Source of the DNA: Liolophura sinensis
Lineage: Eukaryota > Mollusca > Polyplacophora > Chitonida > Chitonidae
NCBI RefSeq assembly: GCF_032854445.1
Contig: NC_088303.1
Span: 9,433,501-9,497,500, forward strand
Length of the DNA stretch: 64,000 nt
Reading direction: 5' to 3'
Shown here: piece after piece, positions 25,190-38,410 of the stretch
How positions within the stretch are numbered: the first letter of the stretch is position 1
How the letters are laid out: each line of letters begins with the position of its first letter
Made by a program: the position numbers and the translations under genes
The notes under the pieces: generated by a model
Seen by the model: the letters and a program-made list of their open reading frames with translations, nothing else
What the model was told of the DNA's origin: nothing
The model's database searches: none

Positions 25190-28100
25190 GGTATGACACT
25201 GAACCCACTCAAGGTATACAGACACCAGACTGACACTGTATCCACTCAAGGTATACAGACACTAGACTCTCCCTCTACCCACTCAAGGTATACGGACAGC
25301 AGATTGACGCTGTATCCACTCAAGGTATATAGAAACGAGACTGACACTGTACCCACTCAGGGCATACAGATACCAGACTAATACTGTGCCCACTCAGAGT
25401 ATACAGGCACCAGACTGACACAGCACTCACTCCGGGTATACTGAAACGAGACTAACACTGTAGCCACTCAGGGTATGTAGACATCAGACTGACACTCTAT
25501 TCACTTAGGGTATACAGATACCAGATTGACACTGCACCCACTCAGGGCATACAGACACTGCCCCACTCAAGGTTTACAGACACCAGACTGACACTGTACC
25601 TACTCAAGGTTTAGAGACACCAGGCTGACACTGTACCCACTCAAGGTTTACAGACACCTGAATGACAATGCACCCACTGAAGGTTCACAGACATCAGACT
25701 AACACTGTACCCACTCAGGGTTAAGAGACACCAGACTAACACTGTACCCACTCAAGGTTTACAGACACCAGACTAACACTGTACCCACTCAGGGTATACA
25801 GACACCAGATTGACACTGTACCCACTCAAGGTTTAGAGACGTCACATTGACAATCTACTCACTCAGAGTATGCAGACACAAGACTGACACTGTACCCACT
25901 CAGGGTATACATACTCCTGACTAACACACTTAGGGTATACAGACACCAGACTGACACTGCACCCACTGAAGGTTCACAGACACCACACTAACATTGTACC
26001 CATTCAGGATATACAGACACCAGGCGGACACTGCACCCACTCGGGGTATAAAGACACCAGACTGACAATGTACCGCCTCAGGGTACACAGACACCAGAAT
26101 GACACTGTACTCACTCAACGTTTACCGACACCCGACTGAAAATGTACCCCTTCAGGGAATACAGACAACATATTGACACTGCGTACACTGAACGTTTACA
26201 GACACCAAACTGACACTACACCCACTCAAGGTTTACGGAAACCAAAGTGACGCTATACCAAGGTACAGATAACAGACTTACACTGTACCCACTCAGGGTT
26301 TAGAGACACCAGACTGACACATTCCTCACTCAGGGTATACAGACATCATATTGACGCTGTACACACTCAACGCTTACAGACACCAGACTGACACTACACC
26401 CACTCAAGGTTTACAGACACCAAACTGACACTGTACCAAGGTACAGACATCAGACGGACACTGTACCCATTCAGGGTATAAAGACACCGGAATGACACTG
26501 CACCCACTCAGGTTATGCAGGCACCAGATACTGTAGCCACTCAGGGTATGTAGACATCAGACTGACACTCTATTCACTTAGGGTATACAGACACCAGACT
26601 GACACTGCATCCACTCAGGGTATACATACACTTGACTGACCAACATAGGGTATACAGACACCTGACTAACACTGTACCCACTAAAGGTATGCATACACCA
26701 AACTGACACTGTACCGACTCAGGGTATACATACACCTGACTGACCCATTTAGGTTATACAGACACCAGACTGATACTGTACCTACTCAAGGTATGCAGAC
26801 ACCAGACTGACACTGTACCCACTCAGGGTTTCGAGACACCAGACTGACATTGTACCCATTCAGGGTATACAGACACCAGGCGGACACTTCACCCACTCGG
26901 GGTATAAAGACACCAGACTGACAATGTACCGCCTCAGGGTACACAGACACCAGAATGACACTGCACTCACTCAAGGTTTACAGACACCAGACTGACACTA
27001 CACCCACTCAAGGTTTACGAACACCAAACTCACACTGTACCAAGGTACAGATACCAGACTTACACTGTACACACTCAGGGTTTACAGACACCAGACTGAC
27101 ACATTCCCCACTCAGGGTATACAGACAACATATTAACACTGTACACACTCAAGGTTTACAGACACCAGACTGACACTACACCCACTCAAGGTTTAAAGAC
27201 ACCAAACTGACACTGTACAAGGGTACAGACAACAGACGGACACTGTACCCATTCAGGGTATAAAGACACCGGGCTGACACTGCACCCACTCAGGATATGT
27301 AGACACCAGACTGACACTGCACCCACTCAGGTTATGCAGATACCAGACACTGTACCCATTCAGGGTATACAGACAACAGACTGACACTGTACGTATTCAA
27401 GGTTTAGAGACACCAGAGTGACACTGTACCCACTCAATGCTTACAGACTCCAGACTGACACTGCACGCACTGAAGGTTCACAGGCACCAGACTAACACTG
27501 TACCCACTCAAGTTATGCAGACACCAGACGGGCACTGTACCCACTCAGGGTTTAGAGACACCATTCTGATACTGTACCCACTCAGGGTATACAGACACCA
27601 GGCTGACACTGTACCCACTCAAGGTTTAGAGACATCACATTGACAATTTACTCACTCAGGGTATGCTGACACCAGATTAACACTGCACCCACTCAAGGTA
27701 TACATACACCTGACTGATCCACTTAGGGTATACCGACACCTGACTGACACTGTACCCACTCATAGTATGTAGACACCAGATTGACACTGTATCCACTTAG
27801 GGTATACAGACACCTGACTGACACTGCGCCCACTGAGGATACACAGAAATGAGACTGACACAGCATCCGTTCAAAGTATACACCAACAAGACCGACACTG
27901 TACCCACTCAAGGTATACAGACACCAGACTGACACTACACCCACTTAGGGTATGCAGACACCAGACTGACACTGCACCCACTCAGGGCAAGCAGACACCA
28001 GACTGACACTGTACCCACTTAGGGTATGCAGACACCAGGCTGACACTACACCCACTTAGGGTGTGCAGACACCAGACTGACACTGCACCCACTTAGGGTA

Positions 28101-28312
28101 TGCAGACACCAGACTGACACTGTACCTACTAAGGGTATGCAGATACCAGACTGACACTGTACCTACTAAGGGTATGCAGACCCCAGACTGACACTGCACC
28201 CACTTAGGGTATGCAGACACCAGACACTTTACCCACTCAGGGTATGCAGACACCAGGCTGACACTGTACTCACTCAGGGTATGCAGACACCAGACTGACA
28301 CTGTACCAATTG
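25190..28312 (+). repeat. 37-bp satellite array, ~84 copies, with large internal duplications
   Basis: The consensus unit is CCAGACTGACACTGTACCCA followed by CTCAAGGTTTACAGACA or CTCAGGGTATACAGACA. Many copies vary, and some have small deletions. Higher-order structure is visible: the block from 25930 to about 26520 is repeated from 26786 to about 27300 (offset 856 at the start, shrinking to about 780), and a block at 25461 recurs at 26534. The right end (27940-28310) is the most uniform and probably the youngest. Frames of 60-97 codons in the array are artefacts. Confidence 0.95.
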
Positions 28313-28326
28313 AGGATTTACAGAGT

Positions 28327-28557
28327 TTGATCATCATTGCCTTTATCATTGTAACTACTCATCTGATGTTGTTAATATGCGGAATCCAATGCATCCAAGA
28401 CAGTTATATAAAATTAGACAATTACGAAAAGAGGTTCCCAGGGCAGACATGCTCTAATGGGTTAAATGTTTCCGAGAAAAATGTGACAGAAAACATAGGC
28501 TATGTCGTCCAGGGCAACCAACAACTGTCCAGAAGAGCGTATGAAATACTCATTTAA
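28327..28557 (+). CDS. small open frame with hydrophobic start, unidentified
   Basis: A 76-codon frame begins 15 bases past the satellite. Its first ~21 residues (MIIIAFIIVTTHLMLLICGI) are hydrophobic like a signal peptide or anchor. The remainder has a second Cys and three N-glycosylation-like sites (NVS, NVT, and the overlapping context). No promoter, splice sites or homologue are recognised. It is most likely chance, recorded because the composition is unlike its neighbours. Confidence 0.12.
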   Translation: MIIIAFIIVTTHLMLLICGIQCIQDSYIKLDNYEKRFPGQTCSNGLNVSEKNVTENIGYVVQGNQQLSRRAYEILI

Positions 28558-29304
28558 AAGCATGAATTCCTTAGAAAGTATAAATCAAGTGATCACTGAA
28601 CAACTTTTTTACCTTTTTCAGCCAAAGCAAACTGATCTTGTTACGGCATAAATATCATAAATATTTAAAAAACGTTTTAAAACAATGGGCGGGTTTTGCG
28701 CCGTGTGAACGGCTGGGGTAGGGTTTGAATACAGCGAGTACATTACCAGGCAAATGGAGATGAGAATGTTATTGAGAGGGGAATTTTTTACTCTCACATA
28801 GTACGGCCATAAATATGAAAATCCTCTGTATTTAACATGTCTCCCTACAAGCCACGAGAAGAAAGCCCAAAAGATCAGTTATTTTCATTTACCCTTTGTA
28901 TTTATTGGTACATTAAGAATTCTTTATTGACTTATTATTAAATCGATTTTGAATCGTTTTTTGACTGAATCAGAAACTACGAAAGAGACGTTTTTACTAT
29001 GAATTTGTACCGAAAGCATTTTAGAGTTATCGAGTCTCGTAGGCAAAGAGCTCAAGAGTATGCATGTCGTGTCACAGCAGAATAACGTTTTGAAACTAAA
29101 CAATCTAACTCATTATTTTTACATTTAGGAATGGTCAAAATGCTTGAGAAGCACAGCTGGTCGTTGAAGGCACTCCACTCTGGACCGCACGCACGCAGGT
29201 TCAGAGGAAATGTCGTTGGATCTCTTCCCTACACTGCTATACAAACTCTCTGAATACTATTACATCATGCAACAATATAGAAGTACTGCAATCTCGACAT
29301 TGTA
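28558..29304. other. no gene seen
   Basis: Unique AT-rich sequence with no supported frame. Confidence 0.4.
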
Positions 29305-29752
29305 TATTGTACGTTATTGTACACGTATGGCTACGACACAATATTTTAATTGTTCTGACTCCTGTACCGTTATTATACACGTATGCCCGCGACACAAAAT
29401 TCCGGTTGTTCTCTCTTTTCTTTACAGTTATTGTACACGTATGCCTACGACACAATATTCTGATTGTTCTGTACCCTGCGCCATTATTGTACACGTATGC
29501 CTACGACACAATATTCTGATTGTTCTGTACCCTGCGCCATTATTGTACACGTATGCCTACGACACAATATTCTGATTCTTCTGTCTCTCTCCTGTATCGT
29601 AATTTTACACGTTTGCCCGCGACACCACATTCTGATTGTTCTCTCTCTCTGCTGTACCGTTATTATACACGTGTACCTAGGACACAATATTCTGATTGTT
29701 CTCTATCTCCTGTTGTACACGTAAGCCTACGACACAATATTCTGCTTGTAAT
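29305..29752 (+). repeat. 56-63-bp minisatellite, ~7.5 copies
   Basis: Each copy contains TTATTGTACACGTATGCCTA, then CGACACAATATTCTGATTGTT, then a pyrimidine-rich linker of variable length (CTCTCT or CTGTACCCTG). Two adjacent copies at 29470-29560 are identical. Short frames on both strands are artefacts. Confidence 0.92.
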
Positions 29753-31050
29753 TCGTACAAACGGAAAGCCATCATAGAATAAGGGCCTTGCATGTCCTTG
29801 CGTCGCCTTGCATCGCCTTACATGATGTCGATTTATTTCCATTTATATTATAAGGAAAGGAGAAATAATATTTTACAATAAAATAAAAGAAAAATGGAGG
29901 ATAACTCTAGCGTGCAGTCTCAGTTGCGCGTCAGTAACGAAAGCCTATCGAGAAACATTTGTTTTCGTTCAAAAATGTGCACAAACAGTATTTCGTCTGC
30001 ATGTTGTGTTAACACCCTTTTCCTTTAACGATGGGATATTTGTCTGCTGGAAATGTCTGTTAATTATATTTACACGTGGCGCTACACGAACATTACATAG
30101 CGACAAAAAAAGAACAATTGCCGTTTTCTGCACATGAAGAGTTCATCCACACCCAAGCAATTTTCATAACAGGCTTTAGTCATAGGTAAAGTGAGACAAA
30201 AGGGTCATTTATCCACTTTCTAAATGACATCTAGCAATTTGGGTCTATTATGATAGGCTAAATATTTCTTTTATGAGACATAAGCTTGTACGGTTGATTT
30301 CCTGCGCAAAATTAAATTGCAGACAACTGACATTTTGAAATTCCGTTTGGACCGTGTGTAAATAATATAATGGGCTTATCTACAGAAGCAGCTGTGTTGC
30401 ACCTTGATCGTTATAACACCGGGAGAGGTATACCGCGGTAGTGAGGCACCGGAATAGGGAAAAGTCCACTGTCGGCTTCCATACTTAATGAAAGGTAAGG
30501 CAGTAGAATTCGTGTGCGAACACAAAAATACTTTTGATAAGTAACTATTAATTTGTCAGATAAACAACATGTTAATAAAGGTTAGAAACACTATTCATTG
30601 TACGTGCTTACACTATAAATCATATGTATTATAGGCCGTTTTCTCCTTGTTTTATCTTACGTTGGATATTACCATAGGCAACACTCAGGCACGTATACTT
30701 ATGGATGAGATAGCAACGGATCAACAGGATATCGGTCCCAGTGGTTTAAGCTCTGTCATTTTCGCAATGATAAGCTACTGACAGATGAGGCCGTCTGTTC
30801 GAAACCAGCTTTGGCTAGTCAGGCGGTGGCTTCACGCTATAGCGTGTTTCTTTTAGCCAGTCGCCTATATTCAGCTGTCTGTAAAATCAATCATACTCGC
30901 TACCAAAATTGGTTTTTAAAATTGGCCCTAAAATTGACACATAACAACACAAGCTCTATATGGATATGTTGAAAGTTCGTGTTCTTGCTAAAAATGAAGT
31001 TAGAACACTTTTTCTAACTCATAATGTTATTGTACATAAGCTCATTTCCG
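29753..31050. other. no gene seen
   Basis: Unique sequence. Near 30745-30800 a B-box-like GTTCGAAACC suggests a decayed tRNA-derived repeat, which is too weak to call. Confidence 0.35.
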
Positions 31051-31440
31051 TTGCAAGAACTCATTGTCTCAGGTGACGTCATAATCATTCCAAAACAAGC
31101 GGCAAGCTGGATATTGGGTGGAGTTCAATATGTCCAGGTACCTAAACTGCTATCTACAGTACCATATTTGAAACTGTTATCTCTTTTTAGTATAATATAC
31201 CCATAATAAATAAATTTTATCAATCTCTTGCAGCATATGATCTCAAGCCATTATGGATTTAGAGTTGAATGTTGAACAGATGCGGTAGTGTAGGCTGTGT
31301 TACTGTGTGGAGCTTGTTCTTACCATATGTTGGTGCACCTGTTGTAAAACAAACTACTCTCCACGTCCATTCCCCAGCATGCCACGTGTTTTTGATTAAT
31401 TACGACGTCACCTGAGGCCATGAGTTTGTGGTGTTGCAAC
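31051..31440. mobile_element. palindromic MITE, ~90-bp inverted termini
   Basis: The left end contains TTGCAAGAACTCATTGTCTC then AGGTGACGTCATAATCATT. The reverse complement of the right end contains TTGCAACACCACAAACTCAT then CTCAGGTGACGTCGTAATTA. The similarity continues inward through GGCAAGCTGG / GGCATGCTGG and GGTGGAG / CGTGGAG. The centre is unique and non-coding. Each arm carries a palindromic TGACGTCA-type core (CRE-like). Confidence 0.72.
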
Positions 31441-33889
31441 CAAGTTTATAGAGTTTAACGTTATAAATTATTATATTATCTAAAGTCTTATTATTGTATT
31501 CTAACGGCATTGTGTGTCAAATAAAGTGAACGTCCATCATATTCATGTGTAGAGCTTGTGGTCTTACGTGTCATTAATGAAAGGAAAAGTGTGTGACCTG
31601 GGACTAATATATTAGATCCAGGAGTGATTGATTTTGCAGATATCGATGAATGCAGGCGACTGGTTAAAAGAAACGGACTACAGTACGTGAGCCCAGGCTC
31701 TCTCTGCTTCCTTCAACCATGAAAGAGTTTTGATAAAAACGAGCGTGTTTTCCCGGAGGGCAGAAACACATCAAACTATACCACCATGTATACCGTTTGT
31801 ATTGTTTAATATTGAACAGATTTATAGTAAATCTGGAATTGGGCTAGAGCGCACACCATAGGAGTTCAATAAATCCTTTTAATACTACTAATACATTGTT
31901 ATGCAATCAACGTGGCTTGGACTAGTTCCTAAACCGACGATATTTCTTGTCTTAAACAATGGTACCACCGTGAGACTTACTTCAGCACGGTCAAGATTGG
32001 TCAAGTTCGTAAAAAAACACACAATGTCGTCTTTCTGATGTTACGCCTCTGTCCAGCTGATGATGCCATTCGCGCTCGATTGCAAACCCCACTGGCAGAA
32101 AATGACTGGGCAATGTCTGATCCCAGCTTTTCTCCCCATCGCGTCAGTTTATGGCCAGATAATGACCCTTCCGCTTGCAGTTTCCCCTTCAACACGTTAT
32201 TGATTAAGCAACGTCTCTGGTTATAATTTCGATCGGAGCCTTTGTTTACTGTATTTTTAGTCTGTTCCGGTTTTTTATCACCTGTACAGTTTACATGTAA
32301 TCTCCATAAGCCTTTAGTTTTTATTATTTTAACAGACAGGCTTTATTGCTGTGGTGTGAAGGTTTACGCTTGGGGTGTTTCCCGGAGAAGGCGGCCACGT
32401 TTAGCATGCACAGAAGGTCTACATGTATACAGGCCTATACGTTGTGTGCATATATATGTTGCACATCAAAATTGTTCCGTGGTCGATTCTCTATTCTTTC
32501 ACACAAACAAAGTGATTACAAGCGAATTATATCGTTTAGTTCCAGAATTTTATGGAAAATAGTCATGCAATTTAGTACACCTTTATCCTATAAGTCATTA
32601 ACTGGTACAAACATAAGCATACGCATTGATGTACAGCCCTAGTATAGGACGGCTGTGTTGCTTACACTTTATCATATAGCAGTATAGAGAACTACTCCTA
32701 TCTATAACCCAGTTCAGCCCTATCTAGAGCATAGTATGTAATTTCATGGTAATGTCGTACTTAAACCAACCATGTCTGAAAAATGGTTTACTGTAAGGTT
32801 GAACAAAAAAAAAAACAGCCCTATCCAGCACAAAGTACATATATGTAAGTTTGATCTAAGACTGTGTATAAAAATAGTTGTAAGGTTACCGCTTTCGGAG
32901 AGTACAGACAAGAAACAACTGGCTTGTTTAACTCTCAGATCATCGATAGGCCTTCCACAAGATCAAACAAAGAAACACGAAGGCGCTTGATTAAGTTCAG
33001 TACATATACATGTATAAGATGAATTGCTCAGTCTACGGATGAAAGTTCGATAAGTGGTTTATTCCCCAACTACCTGTGAATGTGTAACTTCTCAGGGCGG
33101 ATGGGTTGACAGTAGCGTCCGTGATGCCGAGCTGTCAATGTATGTTTCCTCGGAAATATACACAAAGTCACTTTCAGTGTAAACTGGGTATGAAATGTGC
33201 CAAGTTGCACAAAGAGACAATGAGCTACACAAGCTCCAAAATAACACCACCAAAGAACAACAAGCGGCGAAACACAAGGTCACATTGTGCTCCGTACAGA
33301 AAATGGGGTACAAATGACGAATATCGAATGGCATAAAGGTCAATATCTCCAAACCCAGCAAAATCCTTCACAGTGAATGACAGTAATTGGACTTGTGTAA
33401 ATAACTGCTTACAAGTGGACTTGAATGAATGACTGCGAACTTTACAACTTCGTCGCTCATATTTATACTAATGTAAAAGAAAATTCTGGATTGACCGATA
33501 GATATTTCCAGAATGTGTACTCTATGTACAATGACACAAAACTCCTTAACACCGAAGCCTCGAGAAGGTTGGACTGAATTACACGGCAGGCTATGACGTA
33601 AACAAATAGGAAAATGTAGGTCAGACTATGACTGAGGAAGAAATAAAAAAATGTAATACAATGTTTAAAGATGGGGTTGGCAACACAGTTCGTATCTGTT
33701 AAGCAAATAATGTCAATTTCCTATAAGGTTATATAGAAAACCAGCCCTATCTAGAACGAAATATGTAAATTTCTTTTTATTTTATTTATTTATTATTTAT
33801 TGGAAACCACATCAGTATGAAGTATGTCAGTTTGTGGTTTGCTAAGATTTTTAGCTGAAAAACGGTCTTATCTAAGGATTCCCGTCTAC
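31441..33889. other. no gene supported
   Basis: Plus-strand frames of 98 and 106 codons (32242-32642) and paired frames of 76-89 codons around 33092-33361 show no domain. A T/A-rich tract lies at 33770-33800. No exon is supported. Confidence 0.35.
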
Positions 33890-34229
33890 AGCCAGTATGT
33901 ATGTTCTCTGTAAGGTTGCATAGTTCCGATTATAAAATGTATGTATGTTTTGCGTATGGTTGTATGGGGAACCAGTTCCGTTAAAACCAGTATGCATGTT
34001 TCCTGTAACGTTGTATGGGGAACCATACCAGCCTATAGTCAGTGATTATGTTCTCTGTAAGGTTGTATAGTGCACTGCTTCCGTTCATAACCAGTATTTA
34101 TGTTTCGTGTAAGGTAGTGTAGGGAAGCAGTACCGTTAAAACCAGTGTGTATGTTCTCTGTAAGGTTGCACAGGGCACCAGTCATGTTCATAACCAGTAT
34201 GTATGTTTCCTATAAGGTTGCATACATAC
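33890..34229 (+). repeat. 51-52-bp repeat, ~6.5 copies
   Basis: Units begin GTTCTCTGTAAGGTTG or GTTTCCTGTAAGGTTG and end with AACCAGTATGTAT. Copies are quite diverged in the middle (GGGGAACCAGTTCCGTTAAA and variants). Confidence 0.85.
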
Positions 34230-34619
34230 TGGCTATAGGCGAGATGGGTTCCCCATGCATACAATAGGATAGAAAACCATAAGTGGAATACCAAACTGAC
34301 CGAAATGTGGCATCAGAATCATAATAATAACATCATAATAACAACAGAACATTTGGAACAAGTTCCGGTTGGCCAGCAAAATGGCCGGATAGTTCAGAGT
34401 ATAGCGCAAGTGATACATGCATCGTGGGCAAATGCAAGACTTGATGGGTTAGAACTTTACAATTGGTCTAACCTTGTCAAAAATTGTTAAGCTTGAAAGG
34501 TTCAGGCATTCGATGAGCGGTTGAAGTTCAGCAACAGCGACATAATGATTTTGCTTTCAGCGAAATTAAAACAATAACAAGAGCGGAGAAACATCACACG
34601 TAAGAATGTTCATCAGTAT
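34230..34619. other. no gene seen
   Basis: Unique sequence with short frames only. Confidence 0.4.
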
Positions 34620-34695
34620 AAATGTTGGAAGGCCGAGTTACTTCCAAAAGTGTGATAAGTGACTATGGCGTTAAACCACATTCAAATAAATAAGT
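34620..34695 (+). mobile_element. SINE-like 3' tail of a second family
   Basis: GGCCGAGTTACTTCC, AAGTGACTATGGCGTTAAAC and a CATTCAAATAAATAAG tail resemble a SINE 3' end but differ from the main family here (TATGGCGTTAAACC instead of TACGGCGTAAAACACC). The 5' part is not recognisable. Confidence 0.4.
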
Positions 34696-36414
34696 ATCAT
34701 GAGGTGTTGGGCGGGGAGGGGTGTATGATTTTAAGGGTATGATTTTAGTGAAGAACAAATCAAGTGAATAAAGATATACTGAGTGTTCAATTTAATCGGA
34801 TGCCCATTCTACATAGCTGGCTAAACTTCGTTATCCACAATATAAAATATGAAATATACTACAAGTTGTATAACATATCCAATTAGCGCCCGATAATAAT
34901 TCAGTTTTCGATGCAGAGGATAAGAGTGATAACTATACGGTGAAGGTCAGATCGTGTACAGAAAATTAAGATAAATAATATAAATGTGAACAAAAGATGA
35001 GTAAGCCCCAGATGGTGTTTTTTTTTCATTTTCTTGCAAGAATCAATATTCAGTCTTGCATGCTTAAACATGGGCTTTTGGCATATCTTAAAACGATTAT
35101 GATGAGGTCTACATGTGTAGCAGCAATGCCAAGAGTAAAACCAAAGCGTCTACGGCATTCGATTTGTTTGAATTCATTTTAGTACAGAATGTAGAGGTAA
35201 CTTACCTTATTGCTCTGTGAATTTTGCGCCGGTCATGATCGAAATGTGGTCGTACTAATACCAAACATGAGAGGTTAGCAGATGCTTAATAAGAGCACCC
35301 AGCAAATATTCCATCAAATCCAGTCTGGCCTCATTTGACATCGAAAAACTCCAATGCGATGCGCTATACAGTTGTATGGTGGTCTGTGTTGTACAATTCG
35401 ATGATTCGCTCCCAAACGAGATAGCATGTAATGGGCAAGTTCCGATACTGACTATCCAACAATAAGCGTAATGTCAGCGCCTATTAAGAACTGCGCACCA
35501 TCTACAACAAGACAATCATTAATAGCCAGGAAAACGATGATGCCGATTATCGAACGTTTAGCGGGCTACCCTCAAAGTACACCTGGTCAGATGCTAATGG
35601 AGATATTCCAGGCTATACGAAGATTAATTGGCAGATGGTGTATACTGATGATCAGAAAATCGCACAGACGATGGTCAGTGTATACCTTAACCCGCACATC
35701 TGGGTCGCTACTTACTAGCACTTATAACAACCCTACAGCAGACAATTAAGCGTTGGATGTCACAAGCCCTACCTGACGGTAACCAGCGGGAAAGGCGGTA
35801 GACCTCCTCAACAGCTAGAGCTCTGTTACCAGCCCACTCTCAAGACACTGCAAGCTTTTGTTTTTCAATTGCGCCAAGAGGCAAAGGGATGTTTTTTGCT
35901 CAGTTTTCAAAGGAGACCACTAATGCTTTTAATTTCACAGTAAATATTCCCTATACACAACACTTGGCTAAATTAGTCGGCAAACTGCATTTCCAAAAAT
36001 TACCCTTTAACCAGTTCCACCTCAAAAGAACCAATGAAGTTGGATTGTTTGCTTACAGCGAATTTGATGCATACACCATCTGATAACTTTATGAAAATTT
36101 TGTCAGTGTCGCCGCTTTTTCTACCTCCATTACAGACTTGAAGGTACCATAGGCTACTGTCAGTGTTACAGCCTGTTCTTTTGAACATAAAAGTGATATC
36201 TTTTAAGATACAGATTTTGATAGTAAGGTAGTGAAACACATGCGTGTATATTAGATATAGGCAGTGAAACACATGCGTATATATTAGACATCTACACGGG
36301 CATATACTCCTTACAGCTCATGCGCCGCTCTCTACGCTCGCTGTATATCACTGCCAACACAAGACAAACTTGACTTTTGGAGCCTTTGCGACACGCGTGG
36401 ACTTGCTTAGGTCT
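34696..36414. other. no gene supported; one exon-like open stretch
   Basis: Within it, 35488-35715 is open for 76 codons on the plus strand without an ATG, and has a coding-like composition (rich in Tyr, Trp, Asp, Asn and Thr, for example YRTFSGLPSKYTWSDANG). It is bounded by stops and I do not recognise it. A short tandem duplication (CAGTGAAACACATGCGT) lies near 36232-36290. The rest is unique sequence. Confidence 0.3.
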
Positions 36415-36975
36415 TTTCCTCGCATATTGGGGTCATTTAGCGGCCTATTGTAAGAAGGCTACAATAAAGTAAAACTGTCTAAGGCTTTGTCATGTTAGAC
36501 GGCTTACCACAGCCGACTACGTGCACGCTCAGACGCTATTTGATTAGGAGAATCCATGATGATAATTGTAAAATTAGCTTCAAAATGTAAGAAAAAAATT
36601 AAGTCACTATTTATAAATAACACCAAAAAATTTCTTCTTCAGTTCTGTTTTTGACAAAGTTTGCTGACGACAGGTCATAACTCTCACAACAGACAGTCGT
36701 AGCAAAATAACAACAAGAAGCGTTTTGATGGTTTGTGAGCTTTAAAAACACCTGCATTTGCTGACAGAAACTGGTTTAATCCCGTTTTTCCAATCATTAA
36801 ATAAACTTTCAAAATTTGGGACTCATAAGACTTTTTAAGCCGAATTCGTTGACCCCTACCCCCCCCCCCCCCTTAATTAAGACATGACTAAGGCCTTTGG
36901 GCTATTGTTCAATATTTAAGACAAAAAGCTTTAGTCGATTGCTAAATATTTTCTTTGCGAAACGGGAAAGACAAA
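36415..36975. mobile_element. non-autonomous DNA transposon remnant, copy 2
   Basis: It shares blocks in order with 23534-23900 and ends TTTGCGAAACGGGAAAG, which is close to the inverse of the other copy's first end (CCCGTTTCACAAA). It has a C-rich run at about 36857-36872 and no coding capacity. Confidence 0.42.
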
Positions 36976-37612
36976 ATTGCTAGCTGACTAATTGAGTTAG
37001 ATTTTAACCTCGGCATACAAGAGGGTTTAGGACGCAACTCAACTGATCGTACGGAGTTGGTCTTAGTCCCTGAAGGTCATGCGACTTGACTTAATGAGTC
37101 GCGTCGTTATTTAGCCTACAAGAGCACCACTCTTGAAGAGTGATAGTGAAGAGTTTCTTTCTTGTAGCTGTAGTAACCAAGGAGCATGAATTAAAAAAAA
37201 TATGACAAACAAACAATATTAAAATAGGACATTCTTGTGCAGTGGATGTAGGTGATCTGAACATATCAGTGGCCTAGCTTACATGGTCAACATGACAGGC
37301 TATGACAGGCTAAGTATTCGCCAGCTGACATCGGCGGCCGTGTAAGGTCGCTCAGCCCGCGCGCGGGGTTTGTGCCTGGGTCATGCCTGCACTGCGCATC
37401 CGGTAATGTAACGTGGATGCAACTGTGGAGAGCCGAGCTTCTGTGTGCGTGTGTTTTCCTAGCGTCTGCGTACTCAGTGTAGTGCACGATCTCAATGCTC
37501 GATGCAGCCAAGTTCTCTTAGGCATATAGAACTACATACCTCGACTACTCCAGTCAATAAATACATTTTTTTTCACTTAGCATAAAAGTATTGTTTTTCT
37601 TAAGCCCTGTTT
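36976..37612. other. no gene seen
   Basis: Unique sequence with a GC-richer patch near 37330-37450. The minus-strand 74-codon frame there has no domain. Confidence 0.4.
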
Positions 37613-37736
37613 TTTTAGAGCGAGACTCTGCCCGGTTTCCTTCCACCATAATGCTGGCCGCCGTCGTATAAGTGAAATAAACTTGAGTACGCCGTAAGAC
37701 ACCAATCAAATAAATAAACAGCTAGATTTTAGAGCG
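37613..37736 (+). mobile_element. 5'-truncated SINE with 11-bp target-site duplication
   Basis: Only the 3' body (CTCTGCCCGGTTTCCTTCCA, GCCGCCGTCGTATAAGTGA) and tail (ACACCAATCAAATAAATAAA) are present. TTTTAGAGCGA occurs at 37613-37623 and 37727-37736, flanking the element with a few extra bases after the tail. Confidence 0.78.
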
Positions 37737-38410
37737 AAGTTATGTATGAATGTTGTGCTACCAGCGACAGCTAGTCGGTATGTCCATTCATGTAGCACTT
37801 TATGCACACAATTATGGTATTATTCATGCCGTAAGATATTTTTATACCAGATGCTACTCTTTCAGCGAACACATTGCATTTTACCCTGTTGTTATAAATA
37901 AATGTTGACTTACTGCACCAGAAAGCGCAAAGGCAACGGCATCAACAAGAATCAGAATTTTTGTTTTGTTGTGATATGTTTTTAACATAAGTGTATCAGC
38001 TGTGTTTTTTTTTCTTCCCTTTTGTGTCCTAGGCGAGAAAAATAAAACACGTCCTTGAGTGAACGGAAGGCTAGTGTCTTGCCTTTTATAGTTGTACTCG
38101 ACACAGGGCAAAAACAACTAAATAAAAATAAACAAGAAAAAAAATCCAAACACAATTAAATACGGGCATCGTGTAGTCGATATAGGTATTTTCCCCCATA
38201 CACTGAGTTTAATTAGACGGTGTGTTGGCGAAATTTTTTTATTGTACGGTACATGTTTATTCTATTTTATTCAGTTACAGGAATTTTCAATAAAAACAGA
38301 GTGACTTCATTAGACGGAAGTTATTGCGTACGTCCTTATCTCGCAGCGTGCAACAATGCAACAATTGACCATCCCTGATGCACAGCAATGTAACAATTGA
38401 CAATCGATGT
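37737..38410. other. no gene seen
   Basis: AT-rich unique sequence. The 78-codon minus-strand frame at 37881-38117 is unrecognised. Confidence 0.4.
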
